A stretch of DNA of 64,000 bases from Gracilaria gracilis (Eukaryota; Rhodophyta; Florideophyceae; Gracilariales; Gracilariaceae), in NCBI GenBank assembly GCA_030374805.1, contig JARGSG010000196.1:62001-126000 (forward strand), written 5' to 3'. A model generated the notes under the pieces. The model did no database searches, was not told the DNA's origin, and was given only the letters and a program-made list of their open reading frames with translations. Below, one piece after another: positions 1-11,066 of this stretch. A program made the position numbers and the translations under genes. The first letter of the stretch is position 1. Each line of letters opens with the position of its first letter.

Positions 1-112
1 TTATTATGCGGCGAGTGCCACGCATGCACGTGTGTGCCACTAGGACATGTGTGATACGTTTACATGGAGTAGTACGTGTAGCGTTGTAAATGTTGTACGA
101 CGTGTGCTACGG

Positions 113-829
113 TTACAATTGTGCGCCCAGTTGCAAGGCGCTCATCGACGACTGCGCGGCGAGCGCCAGCCGCGGGCAAGGCGCACAGCACGTGAGCTCG
201 CCGCGGCGGCGGCGACGGCGGCACTCGCGCCCGCTGCGGCCGCGCGCGCAGCGGCGGCGGCACTCACGCCCGGCGCTGCCGCGCGCACACACGCGCGCAC
301 ACGCGCGGCAGCACGTGCCGAACGGCACGCCGATCGCCTGCGGCTGCAAGTCCGGCAGCTGCGGCTGCGCCAGCGCCGCCGGCGCCACGGCCGGCAGCTG
401 CATGCGCTGCATGCGCTCGCGCACGCAGCGCACGTCGCCGCGCACCGGCGAGAACGGCAGCGCCGCCTGCCGCGAGACGGCGCCGATGGCGCCGGCGGCG
501 GCGGCGGGCAGGTGAAGCGTGGCCACGTGCGAGACGACGAAGCGCGACGAGTGTTGCAGCGGCGTGGCGTCGTACACCGTGAAGCGCTGCGCGTGGTGCA
601 GCGACGCGCCGCGCCGCCGTGACGGCGGCGGCGGTGGCGGCGGCGTGAGCGGCGCGTCGCACAGCACGCGCAGCCCGCTCTGCAGCGTGCAGCGCGTGGG
701 CGTGGCGTGCGGGCACACGATGAGCGACGCGTGCGCTACGGCAGCGGCGGCGGCCAGCAGCCACGCGACGCACGTCACGGTGAGCAGCAGCGGCGGCGGC
801 GACACGGGCGTGGACGATGGGAGTTTCAT
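113..829 (-). CDS. Cys-rich secreted-type protein, unknown function
   Basis: The frame from the ATG at 829 encodes about 238 residues. After a short polar start comes a hydrophobic stretch (LLLTVTCVAWLLAAAA) typical of a signal peptide, then a Pro run, and a Cys/Arg-rich C-terminal half with two Cys-pair motifs, GTCCRAC and TCCAPC. A TATATAA box lies about 75 bp upstream (904-910), which supports this start over ATGs further upstream in the same frame. Other frames are open here only because the DNA is extremely GC-rich. The TCCxxC motif loosely recalls the FCCxC signature of HAP2/GCS1 gamete fusogens, but the downstream HAP2 residues are missing, so I do not assign it. A related fragment occurs near 12.4 kb. 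The frame may continue by splicing beyond 113. Confidence 0.4.
   Translation of the reverse strand: MKLPSSTPVSPPPLLLTVTCVAWLLAAAAAVAHASLIVCPHATPTRCTLQSGLRVLCDAPLTPPPPPPPSRRRGASLHHAQRFTVYDATPLQHSSRFVVSHVATLHLPAAAAGAIGAVSRQAALPFSPVRGDVRCVRERMQRMQLPAVAPAALAQPQLPDLQPQAIGVPFGTCCRACARVCARGSAGRECRRRCARGRSGRECRRRRRRGELTCCAPCPRLALAAQSSMSALQLGAQL
186..320. repeat. GC-rich cassette shared with 12384-12444
   Basis: Both copies begin CAGCACGTGAG and end GGCAGCACGTGCCG, with a GC-rich core that is longer here. In both, the minus strand encodes a GTCCRAC motif followed by TCCxPC. The copy here lies inside the Cys-rich secreted-type gene. It may be a gene-fragment duplication or a dispersed repeat. Confidence 0.5.
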
Positions 830-903
830 GACGCTGTGAACGGGGGATGGATGCATGAGCGCTGTCTCCGCTGAGACGGTACACGGTAGCAGCGGCGTGT
901 GCG

Positions 904-910
904 TTATATA
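904..910 (-). promoter_or_regulatory. TATA box upstream of the Cys-rich gene
   Basis: The minus strand reads TATATAA here, about 75 bp before the ATG at 829, inside otherwise GC-rich DNA. The spacing suits a core promoter with a start site near 875. This is inferred from sequence and spacing only. Confidence 0.45.
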
Positions 911-937
911 GCGCGCGCGCGTGCAGGCGCACTCGAG

Positions 938-1005
938 AGCGCGCTGCGCCATGGCGAGTGGTGAGCGCGCTGCGCCATGGCGAGTGGTGAGCGCGCGGCC
1001 ATGGC
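938..1005. repeat. 26-bp tandem duplication
   Basis: A 26-bp unit containing GCGCTGCGCCATGGCGAGTG occurs twice head to tail (938-963 and 964-989) and a shortened third copy follows. It lies just upstream of the TATA box of the minus-strand gene and could contribute promoter elements. No function is shown. Confidence 0.8.
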
Positions 1006-1182
1006 GACGGCGGCATCGACGTGTTGGCCGTTTGTTTGCTTGATTGCCTGCTGGCAAAATCACGTGCTCAATTTGTGGAGTGTGGTGCGCCTCTCTTTGT
1101 GTGGCGCCTTGGTGCCAGCGTTGCGGGTGTTGTGACACAATGCTCCATCACACAACAGCAAACGTCGCTCGCAACTAGGAGT

Positions 1183-1202
1183 TGCTGCTGCTGCTGCTGC
1201 TC
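1183..1202. repeat. CTG/CAG microsatellite
   Basis: About six CTG triplets in a row. No coding context can be supported. Confidence 0.85.
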
Positions 1203-1362
1203 CATGGGAGCGGCGCATGCGCATTGCGCATGACGCGGTGCTTCACCTTCGTCCAACACACGCATCGCTGCTTCTGCCTTACACACTCCATCGCCACGTG
1301 CATTGCTGCCTTGCTCATGGCCAACCACCTTCCCGTTTTGCGTGTGCTTCATACAAGTTGCC

Positions 1363-1369
1363 TATAAAA
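1363..1369 (+). promoter_or_regulatory. Possible TATA box (plus strand)
   Basis: TATAAAA in a C/T-rich setting. Downstream at 1451 a short frame (about 70 codons) runs to a stop after 1660. Some frames near 1730-1860 could be a second exon after a GTATGA donor at 1662. I cannot confirm a gene, so this is a possible start of a short spliced transcript only. Confidence 0.25.
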
Positions 1370-2084
1370 GCACTTGCACCTCGCTCCACTCTTATTCCTC
1401 ATACCAATCAACGCTTGCCATTGAGCAGCTCTCAGTGACAGTCCGCGTTGCATGTGCTACAATGTACCATCTACTTGCGCAATGTAACACACACAGCGCC
1501 GCAACGGTGTGCAGAGCTCGCTTGCGCCTTTCAAACGCGCTACGTTTCTGCGTGCTTTCGTCAAGGAGCCACAGCTGCGGGCGTACTGGCAGCCGGCGGC
1601 AGCTCAGTAGATGGTGCCGCTCTCCATTGTGATGCGCTCTTTCCGTCTGCTTTCGTACAAGTATGATGATAGTGTTATCAATTACGAGCAAGCGTTGCAC
1701 TTTGGAGACAAGACGGCAAAGTGTACATACCCAATAGTAGCTGCGACGATCACATGGACAAGATGGCCAACCTTATTAAGGGCCATTCAAAAAGACGCAC
1801 GCACAGCTATGTAAAATATTGGATACGTAGCGCTCCGGCTAGATACAGCTGTGCGTGAAGAGTGGCGATTCGTTCGCCAGCAGTGATGCGCACACGCGTA
1901 GTGCTGAATCGTTGACAGGGAGACGCGGGAAAGAAGAAAACCTTGCATTTTCTACTCATGATATTATATTCGAAGAACCTATTGTAAGAATAGTATTTAA
2001 AGAGTACCTATATTTTGGTTTACTTTCAACATCTCCTCGTTCATTTTAAACGTAGTACACACTTCAGTAAAATTTTGTCAAGAT

Positions 2085-2690
2085 TTAACTTACTCCAACA
2101 CAAACAATCTCCTCTTTTCTGTAATAGTCATCATCCGGAGCTTTAAGGTCTACATAGAAGACTTCAGTTCGGTCTGGGAATGTCAATATGTGCTTCCCGA
2201 GAACATGATATTCCACACTGAACGGCAATCGGATGTTACAGAACGATGTAACCTTATCCTTTGCAGATTGCCGTAGGCAATTCGATGCTTTCTGAAACCC
2301 ACCAATCTTAAGGTGATAATCCTCCATAGACTCAAACTGTTTCGAAAGCCACAATTTGTGCATGAATACCACATTAATCATCGGCTCAGGCCAAAATATT
2401 GTAATCTAAAAATCCATACCTTCATTAAACACACAACTACTAATAGGCTCCATATCTGTACTAGATGGTAGATTGATGACTAGTTTCAAACGCTCAATAG
2501 TTGAAACAGCATCTTCCCATTCGGATATCAACACAAGTGGATAGAGTTGTCTTTTTTCAAAACGTAAAATGCCTTTGTCACCTGGCGTATCCTTTCCATT
2601 TGCTTTGCAATCATCATCATCTACCTCGAGGGTGACGTCTGGATTATGCTGGGATGTTTGCGGGTTGAGTACATGTAAATCTTTTCTGTT
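2085..2690 (-). pseudogene. Unknown multi-copy family, copy 1 (C-terminal part)
   Basis: The minus strand encodes an acidic stretch, the motif LYPLVLISEW, a FWPEP motif and a C-terminal domain with CNIRLPFSVEYHV, VFYVDLKAPDDDYY and EEIVCVGVS. The same order of motifs recurs in the copy at 57946-58807 (FCRINLPFAVESHV, IFYVDLKAPDD) and partly at 60407-61000. A TAG at 2406-2408 interrupts the frame just before the WPE motif. Function is unknown. Three copies within 60 kb suggest a repetitive family, perhaps carried by a transposon. No catalytic motif is recognisable. Confidence 0.55.
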
Positions 2691-2699
2691 AATTCTCAG

Positions 2700-5268
2700 C
2701 CTTCTGTATATTCGTCAAGGAAATTAAATGTAACTTACTTGATGATTCATTTTTTTCGTTGCTTATCTTATGGAACTTGTTCTGAAAAGTTTCAAAACGA
2801 AACGGTTAAAAATCGGATCTCGGTTGTACACTTTCGATGCGGTTTCGCTACCAAGCAGCTCGCCAATGTCTAACATAGCTTTAAGGCTTTTACCAGCGGC
2901 GGAGTTTTCGGTAAGGCGGGGACGGCGTTTTGAAGGAGGTATTTCAAATGTGATCTTTTGCGCAAGCTACATGTCATCTCACTTTCTGAGATCAGAATTC
3001 TTTAAGTACCGGACAAAAATCTTTTCTTCGTACTAGATCACAACTAGAAACCCTTTCAATTATGAAACTAGTTCAGGTCAGGTGCCACAAAGTATGCAAC
3101 CAGCAAAGTAGGATCTTTCTAAGATTAGATTTTTGTGGCAAATTCAACTCTGCAACATACTTTATCGGTTAGGACTTCTCCGTCAACTGTTCTTTCTGAT
3201 GTAGTAAACAATTCTAGAGAAAGAACATGCCTGCACTTGGAAGTACTACTGTTTCCATTGGATCCCCTGCAATCTATCTTTGTCAGGTTATGTAAGCCAT
3301 TCATCTGAACGAGAGATTAATTACAAATGTTACTAAAAATGGTATTTCCCTTCGGAGTTGAGATATATCAACATATTCGTTTACTAGAGGTGTTTACAAA
3401 ATACATAACTTAGAACTACTTGTTACTCGCATCGAAGTACTTCGTTTGCTTTTCACACATCAGATTCATTGATCTGGTCCTAGTAAATATTGTACGGCTC
3501 TCATGTATCTATAAGATCAACGTATGGGCCGACTATTACTGACCCAACTTTTGATTTCTGCGTCAGTTTGCGGTAAAGTTTAGAAAGTAGCTTTTTCTCC
3601 ATTGCAAAACCATCAAACATTTTTATGCAATTTTTCTAGAAACCTAATACCAAACGTATATTCTATCAAACTCTATACATATTTACTGTAGCTGATGATG
3701 GGTGCTATGATATACTTTGAGTATACTTTGATCAAGTAAGCATAGGTTTAGAGACATATATGGTACAACGTGAGATTATAAATTGTTCTCTACCTCGTAG
3801 CGTTACAGCGTGACTCATAATCATTTAATCTTCAACTTATTCGTACGCGACTTACGTAGAACGGAACCGTGTATTCCAAGAGTTCTTGTATGGTTGACTC
3901 CGAGAATGAACCATATTTTTGATCCATCTTGTGTACACATCCTACACCCGGCAAACAAGTTCAAGCCCTGGTTATATCCGTGATGATGCCAATCGATTGC
4001 GACAATTTGCATGTATGAAATCAGCACAGGACTGCACTAGAATCTTGAAAAGTATATAAGAATCACTTTATTGCCTTACTGCTTTTCTGAGACAAAGAAG
4101 CTCTGCATCCCAAAATGCCTTCTTACCCGAGTGTCACGAATGTGAACACATTTCGTAGGGCCAGCATCGGCATACTGAAGCGTATTCGAAAGAGAATTTC
4201 TAGTGTTTATCACTCCCGCTTTCGTTCTCTTTTTAGAGTATCCTTTTGAACCTGCACGTCGATTTGGAATAAGGTACGCTTTTCTCTCAGCTTTGATTCG
4301 AAACCCAAGCAATTGTTGTGGAGTTTGTTGTTTCTTCGCCAGTATTCTACCCAACATGTTCATGCAACCATTTGCAGTACAGACGAAAAAACATATAGCA
4401 GATAGATTTGGATATTTATGAACCGTTTTCGTAATATGTCTCTGGTAGGTTTTATGTATTGCATTCTACTATCGTAATGTTATACTAACTATACATGTGT
4501 AGATATCAATGGCATCTCGGCTTGGTAGTAGGCCATTTTGTTCTTGTAACATATCTGTTGATGTAACAGATTGTCCCATAGTAGAGCTGAAGCCATTTTC
4601 TGCTAACTGGTACTTGCACAAGTTTCATGGGGCGGGACTTCGTTATGAAAGAGGTATCAACATTTGTAGTGGTTAAATTGCTTGGATAAACGGTGGCTTT
4701 CCGTGCGATTTGTTTAATGATTTGAAGATATATCGTCGCGATTTCAAACAACTGCTACAGATTAATGAAAATGTGGTTACCGAAGATGGATACCAGGACG
4801 GTACTTGTCTGACAAATAGTGGTTTACATCCAAACCATGTTGAAAGGCACAAATTGATACGAGCAAGGCATGAAAATGTACACCATTGTTTGAAACAGTT
4901 CTTAGTTTTGAGTAAGAAGTTTAGTTTTTTTTCGACATCAACGAGCTTATTATGCAATTTGTTTTCATGCTGTGGCCAATATTGTTCAAGTTTCAATTCA
5001 GTGTGGTGAAAATATTTATGATATTTAGTTATTCTAGGCTTCATATGTGGAAATATAAAGTCTAAGCACTGTTTATGCGTATATCTATTGCTTTGTACAA
5101 TATGAGAATTCATTGAACAGAACATCAATTAACTGCGATAGTATAGGAAACTTGGAAGTTACGCGATGTTACAAAATGATGACCATGGTGTTCAATAATA
5201 GAGACTTTACGCTAGAGCAATCCTCGTAAAGATTTTCGTACCCACGGTTTACACGCACCATACGAGAT
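2700..5268. other. AT-rich intergenic stretch, no supported gene
   Basis: Short open frames on both strands (for example 4076-4363 minus, basic, 95 codons, and 4673-5128 minus, 151 codons) show no recognisable domain and no partner elsewhere in the window. I see nothing else. Confidence 0.4.
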
Positions 5269-6492
5269 TTGGTCACGAAATCTCCCGACTTCTACTTTAC
5301 GCACATGTGCTTGTGTTCTCCAAACTTTGCATGGCTCCCAACCGGCAGAACAATGGTTTCTCAAGAAGAGTACTCTCTTGGACGGGCACAAGCCCGTCTT
5401 CGAAGGCGGCGCACTCGTTTCGCACTTGCTATATATCTTGAGGCACACGCACCTCTTCTACTAACATTCTGGAATGAAGTTAAAAACGCAGAAGAAGACG
5501 TTACAAACTTGCGAGTCAGACTTCGAACAATCTCGCAAACAAGTTTCAATCTTAATGTTTATTCTGAAGAGCAATGTCTACATGACTTCCGGTTTTGTCG
5601 TAGTGACATTGGTAGAGTGGCTATGGCAATGCAATGGAACGTCAGTCATACGTAGCGTAATCGATATTACTGTGATTCTGTCACAGCATGCTGTATTGTT
5701 CTGAGACGGCTGGCTTCCGCACTAACCTGGTATGACATGGAAAAAATATTTGGTATGCGGTACAGCCACATAAGTGAAGTTTTCTGGGAGGCTGTCGAGA
5801 GATTTGTAGCATCAAAAGGTTACCTGATAACACAGGTATAGCAGCAGCTGCTGGTTGAACGGGCACCAATGTATGCGGAAGCACTGCTAAGACAGTCCGC
5901 TCCATTGGAAAGGTTTGTTGGGTTTATTGATTGTACTAAAAATGTTATGTGTAGACCAGGTGGGGATGGATGCAACCAAAGGGCATGCTACTTAAGTCAT
6001 ATTCGAAAGCACTGTCTTAAGTACCAGACCATATCTACACCTGATGGTTTGATGTTTCATCTATTCGGCCCCGAGGTGGGACGTAGACATGACCTCACCC
6101 TGCTGAGGAGGAGTGGGATAGAGCCTTTGATGGAAGATTGTTTGACTGTGAACGAGATACAGCACTATTTGTATGGTGATCCGGCATATATTTTACGCCC
6201 GTGGTTGCAAAGTGCATTCGAAAGGCTCTTTGCGTCACAAGAGCAGCTGGCTTATAATGCTTCCATGAATGCGTTGAGAACAGCAGTCGAATGGAAATAT
6301 AAGGATCTGAAGCAAATGTGGTTTCGAAACGCCATATTCCGCCTTCTATGTGTGCGACGTTTCCCGGTGGCGCTGTTATATATATCTTCTGCTTTGCTGC
6401 TTAATTTCAAGACTTGCTTGGAAAAAGGTGGACAGGTGAGCCAATACTTTGGGTGTGAGGCCCCATCTTTTGACTTCTATTGCCAGTTGTAA
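5269..6492 (+). pseudogene. PIF/Harbinger-type DDE transposase, inactivated
   Basis: One frame (phase 1) carries the whole protein but is interrupted by TAG at 5653-5655 and TAG at 5839-5841. The N-terminal part ends with the typical DFRFCRSDIGRV helix motif. The middle has RRLASALTWYDMEKIFGM, the expected helix-turn-helix region. The catalytic domain shows FIDCTKN (first Asp), YGDPAY (second Asp) and ALRTAVEWKYKDLKQMW (Glu), the normal order and spacing of DDE_Tnp_4 transposases. No frameshift is needed from about 5560 to 6492. Terminal inverted repeats were not found by eye. In the family it would cut and paste DNA with a Myb/SANT partner; a Myb/SANT-like relic lies 5 kb away but is separated by the FBPase gene. 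Confidence 0.85.
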
Positions 6493-6579
6493 CTGAAGTT
6501 GATCCCAGTCACATCGAGAGACCGAAGTGGGGCCTTCTGAAACCGCAATGGGTGGTTTGGACAAATGCTAGGATGGATA

Positions 6580-7361
6580 TGAAGTAGACCGAGCTTGGCG
6601 CGATCGCGACATGGGTGCTGAATCTCGTCTTCAAAAGAATAGCGAAGGAATATCAAGCTTTGGTCTACGGAGAACGACCAGAGCTACACCTACTGCTGTG
6701 GAAGGAGATCAAGATGACTTGAACTATGGAATATGTTTCACGATGATGGTTTTGCGCAAGTAGACCTGAAGTTTGTAAAAAGGCCCGAACGAATGGTACA
6801 AGGCGATGCCAAGAGAAGACATGATCAGAGAATGATGTTGAAGGGCGAACCGATGATATCTCCACCTAAATCTTCTGGTTGAGATGATGAAAATGCGACC
6901 AAGAGCCCAAGGGCGAGGAGCCCCTCTCCGACCTCAGCTCGTCCCCCGTCTGCACGTAAGGTATCTTCGCAGAGCAGAAGTACTAACCCATCAAAAACCC
7001 TTTCGAGCGATTCATTTTCTCAGCTAACGTCAACGAGTGGAGTTAGTCCACCGCCAAACAGAAACTTGGGCTGTAGTACCCCAAAGAAGAAGGATGTTTC
7101 TCATCTGTTTCCTCCGCAAGGTGTGTGTTACCCACGTTTGAACATGTTAGGAATGTTCTTCTAGCTCTTATGGAAGGCAGACGGCGAGTAACTTTGAAAA
7201 AGGTGTTAAGCTACTTTGAGATTGACGCTGAAAACAAAAAGGCGAACCTGAACGCTCTCTTGAAGCAATCAGCCAACTTTACGAAAGACCCAAACAATGA
7301 AAGAAAGGTTTATCTGGCTCTGAAGGCAAGAGAAGCAACGCCCTTGAGTGCTGCTGGCTGA
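6580..7361 (+). pseudogene. Remnant with TFIIF-alpha (RAP74)-like C-terminus
   Basis: The clean part is a 78-codon frame at 7125-7361 shaped like a small winged-helix domain: VRNVLLALMEGRRRVTLKKV, then a Phe/Lys-rich helix and VYLALK near the end. Upstream, pieces in different frames read as an Arg/Asp-rich segment (DRAWRDRDMGAESRL), an acidic patch and a Ser/Pro-rich linker, the normal RAP74 layout. TFIIF-alpha works with RNA polymerase II at initiation. Frame changes and a TGA near 6881 show it is broken or intron-split. The assignment rests on domain architecture and faint motif likeness, so it is tentative. Confidence 0.35.
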
Positions 7362-8991
7362 AATTTCCCCGATACATCGAGAAGGTAATGTCACTTCCAC
7401 CTACTATCTGCTACCTCAAACGTACTTTTAAGTCGTTTTGTTTCTCTATAGGAAGGAGATCGCGAAAGCGGGTAGTCTCTGCCTCTTGCAGTTAGCTTTG
7501 GCATTTGTCTATGTTTGTTCGAGAAAGTTAAAGCTGAATCCCATTCTGGACGTGCCTCGAGAAACCCACATGTTGGCAGGTAGGTACTTGCACAACGGTA
7601 GCTAGTACTAGAACGCGGGGTGTCAGTCCGATGGATGGGAAGGATTCTATTCGGGGTGACGTGTTCTACACATCAAGTTTGATGCTGTCCCTAACAACGC
7701 GAGATTACATATATTCTTGAACGGGGGCGATGTCTGTGAAATGACTGACATGAAAGAAGCAATTGGGGAACTGAAGGGTACTAGATTGCAAGAAGCTGCT
7801 ACAAAAGCTTTCGAACTTCGTTGAAGGAATGTATAGCGGATTGAGAGTTGCTGATGGCGTCGGTATAGCCCTTGAGACTTCCGTCGGACGAATTGAACTT
7901 AATTTATGTAATGTGCTTAAGCGTTTGGTCTCTGATCAACCTCAGATTGGCTTTCAGTTCGGAGTCAGCCAATCTTTCTTGTAGGGGGTCTTATTGTTGC
8001 AGTAATATGCATCATTTGCGTCTTGGATACCTTTGGTTATTTGACGAACTTTGGTCTTGGTCATACGTGCAGTAAAGCAGTACAACTGATATTGCAAACA
8101 GTTAACGAACAGGTTGGGTGTAGCCTTGGGGGTAAGAGAGTTAGCGTTAACCCTTACCGGTGCTAGATTTTCTGATTGTCGCGCAGCAGTGAACTTCTTG
8201 CTGATGATTTGTCCAGCCCTTTTTCCACTGCTGTGCTCTGTAGATAAATGAGGAGACGTGCAGGAAACCAGCTGCCCATCAACATTACACATTTCACATT
8301 TGCAGGGGAACACTCTTCTCACCACTCCTGATCCTCCGAAAGGTTTTAATATGCTCTGCATGTAGATTAGCCGTTGTAAAAGGCTATGAGAAAAAGGACA
8401 ACTCTGATCCGCGTCGCACTTGGGCTCTCAGCAGTTAATCATCCGGTAGTCGAGAATCGTTTTTGGATAACCCAGGCCCCCGATTGGTTTTGAATCCTTG
8501 TCACATGACCGGGACGTACTCGCAGTAAAGTGTCTTGAATACTGAATATTCCAACTGAAGGGGATCCTTTCGACGGCATCAAGAGGTAATACTCATGCCC
8601 CTAACTTACATCATGTTACGATTACTTTGTACCGCGACCTCTCTTTCTAGAGCTCAAGCGCAGCATGCAGAAGGATGTGACCACATCCAGGCCTCTATGC
8701 TACGCAGCTAATCGGTAGAAGTATTCTGTCAATGCAATTCTGGGTGCCTGTAGTCAGCTGATTACGTGCGACCGCTATCTGCAGGTATTCAAACAAGGCC
8801 AGCTGAAGTGGTGATACCTTTCCAGACAACGGCCTCGGGAAATCAAACCTGCTGCAGATGAACAAAAGCAAAGTCATCATGGAGAGAGCAGCAGAACTCG
8901 CGTCATAAAGACGAAGAAGGCAAAAAGAAGAGGTGACGACATCCCCAGAGTAATAACTGACTATTAGTTCTTCAGAAGTTGTCAAACGGTA
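7362..8991. other. No assignable gene
   Basis: A 135-codon minus frame (7954-8361, with a CEMCNVDGQ motif) and a 96-codon minus frame (8695-8985) have no recognised domain. A plus-strand stretch around 7660-7830 reads KFDAVPNNARLHIFLNGGD and could be a coding remnant. I cannot name any of these. Confidence 0.3.
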
Positions 8992-10073
8992 CTAATCACT
9001 CTTCTTGTACATGTCACGCAACTCTTGTACGTCTTCCTTACCACCAAGAATGAGCGGCATACGTTGGTGCACAGTGTCTGGAATAACATCCATAACGCGT
9101 TCCTTCCGGGTTGTAGCACCAGCCTGCTCAACGAGGAACGACATTGATGTGCATCCGTACAAGAGTCTCAGCTTTCCATTCGGATTCTTTCGGTCCCCGA
9201 GATACCCAAACACTCCACGGTACAACAAGGTACGGTGAACATCAGCAACCAAGCTACCAATGTATCTGGAAGAGTACTTGATACCAGCAGTATTATCGCC
9301 ATTCTTTGGCTTTTGAACATACTCTTTCAGTACAGGATTTCAAGCTGGGGAGTTGGCCTCTTTGAAGGAGTAAATCTTCCCACGAGATGGGATCTTGATG
9401 TCGGAGTGTCTAAGAATGAACTCGCCAATTTGGGGGTCTAGCGTAAATCCGTTTACACCGTGACCGGTGGTAAGTACCATCATTACTGAAGAAGAATACA
9501 TGCAAGAGCCCGCGGCGACGAGATTGGAGCCGGGTTCCATAGTGTTATATAAGCACGTGAGTTCTGTTTCGTCGATCTTGGACCCCCAGTCAGAAGCCAG
9601 ACAACCAGTGTTTTGTACAAAGATGCCGAAGAAAGTACCGATGGCAATTCCAGCATCGATGTTCGAGCTTCCGTCAAGCGGATCGAACACCGCCATGTAG
9701 TCGCCAGAGTACACTTCATCGACCATAACTGGCTCGTCTTCCTCCTCTGAGGCAATAACGCCCATCTTTCCAGAGTAGCGCAGAGCGTTCTTCAGCACCT
9801 CGTTCGACAAGACATCAAGCTTTTTCTGCTCCTCCCCTTGCACATTGATAGAACCGCTGTCTTCATAGCCTGTCAAATTGGTAATTCCAGCACGCTGTAC
9901 GAGCGACGCAATCTTTTTGCACGCAAGTTGAATACAATAGAAGACATCAACGACTGCATATCTTGCATGTGCTATAAGTCGGTATTATCCATAGCAGTCT
10001 GAATCATATAGCGAGTGAGAGTCACGGGTGAAGTGTCGGGATGCACGGTTTGAGACGGGGGCGCAACGATCAT
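8992..10073 (-). pseudogene. FBP: Fructose-1,6-bisphosphatase, broken copy
   Basis: Reading from the ATG at 10073: PVTLTRYMIQTAMDNTDL is the family's N-terminal helix, then a TAG (9974-9976), then a 5-bp insertion near 9931-9940 that shifts the frame, then CKKIASLVQRAGITNLTG, KKLDVLSNEVLKNALRYSG, the metal-binding DPLDGSSNID, a TGA at 9340-9342 where a Trp codon is expected (family pattern Gly/Ala-Trp-Asn/Asp), then RYIGSLVADVHRTLLYRGV and GKLRLLYGCTSMSFLVEQAG to the stop at 8992. The active enzyme hydrolyses fructose-1,6-bisphosphate in gluconeogenesis or the Calvin cycle. Length and motifs are complete, so this was a full gene. Two nonsense codons plus one small insertion make it a probable recent pseudogene. 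No clear plastid transit peptide can be read. Confidence 0.88.
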
Positions 10074-10239
10074 TGTCGGGGCTCGACGACCACGAACATG
10101 TTGCGCAGAGCGTCGGTGAGCGGAAGACGCCGGGCTCGACGCGTGAAGCGGAACAGCGAGGGCGCTCTCGGCGCGTGCGATGAACAGGAGGGTGATGCGG
10201 CAGTGGGGGTGTAATTGTACACGAAATCTTGACGTCCAA

Positions 10240-11060
10240 ACATACTAGCAGAGAGTCGACGTTCGCGAACTATTCGTTCGCGCAGATATATGCAAAATGT
10301 AAGATTGAGATAGTGCATTTCCAGATATGAGGGCAGCGAATGTGAAAAGCGTATTGAGGACATAGAATGATTATGTTCCTTGTGAGCAAGCGCTGATAAT
10401 CAAATATCATAGCGATCCATGGAAAAGGCGAGCTCGAGCTCCGCCTGGTGCAAATCCCTCTTCAGCGATGAAATGGCGACGAGCGTTCCAGTAGGTGGAA
10501 TGGAGTCGAACAAGTGTGAAATGTGGCTCACAGTTTGACACGAAGAGTATGTACAGACAGCGGCTACGAGGCGGCCGCAATCGTTGACCGAATTATGCCA
10601 GCGCATTACAATAGTGGGCGGGCGGCTCTCCGGGTCACGGTAATCGGCCACGGGCTTGCAGTTAAGCAAGGCCACAAAACAAGCGTCCAGCGTCTTGATC
10701 AGAATTGTGACATCGGCGCCGAGGCAATAGGCAGCCGCCTGCCACGGGAACGCGTACGCATCGTCCTTGAGCCATTGGCGCACGGGCGTGTGCAAAGCAG
10801 TTTAAGCTTGCAGTTGAGCGTACGACAGCCCTGTCCGCGATCGTGCACGACGAAGAATGTCTCCCTGCCCGTCGATCGCTATACATTGATGCACACGCCG
10901 TTGCAGGATTGGGAGCTGGACGATGATTGTCGTTTTTGCTGCAGAAGCCAATGAAAGCAATGCTGCTTCCTATGTAGCAATTGAAGTTGTCAGAAAAAAA
11001 AAACATGTACTGCCCCACAAGCTCACGAAGCAGTTGATACTTGCTACGAATCCTCACCTT
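10240..11060. other. Possible broken coding region, unidentified
   Basis: Minus-strand frames at 10400-10795 (containing FPWQAAAYCLGADVTILIKT) and 10662-11057 look protein-like and could be one frameshifted gene. The first motif recalls the helix-strand of OTU-type cysteine proteases, but no Cys or His catalytic motif is visible. No assignment is made. Confidence 0.25.
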
Positions 11061-11066
11061 CGGTAC

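Larger units (their letters stand above)
1006..2084. other. No supported gene
   Basis: Only short overlapping frames on both strands, the microsatellite and the TATA-like site noted separately. Confidence 0.5.

Noticed and set aside
113..829. HAP2/GCS1 gamete fusogen
   Set aside because: Only a TCCxxC motif and a signal peptide are shared. The conserved residues after that motif are not present in any frame up to the window edge.
47..1016. Several long frames on both strands in the first kilobase
   Set aside because: Extremely GC-rich DNA has few stops in any frame. Only the minus frame with signal peptide and TATA box has supporting features.
10400..10795. OTU-family protease
   Set aside because: One helix-strand segment is similar, but catalytic Asp-Cys and His motifs are not seen.
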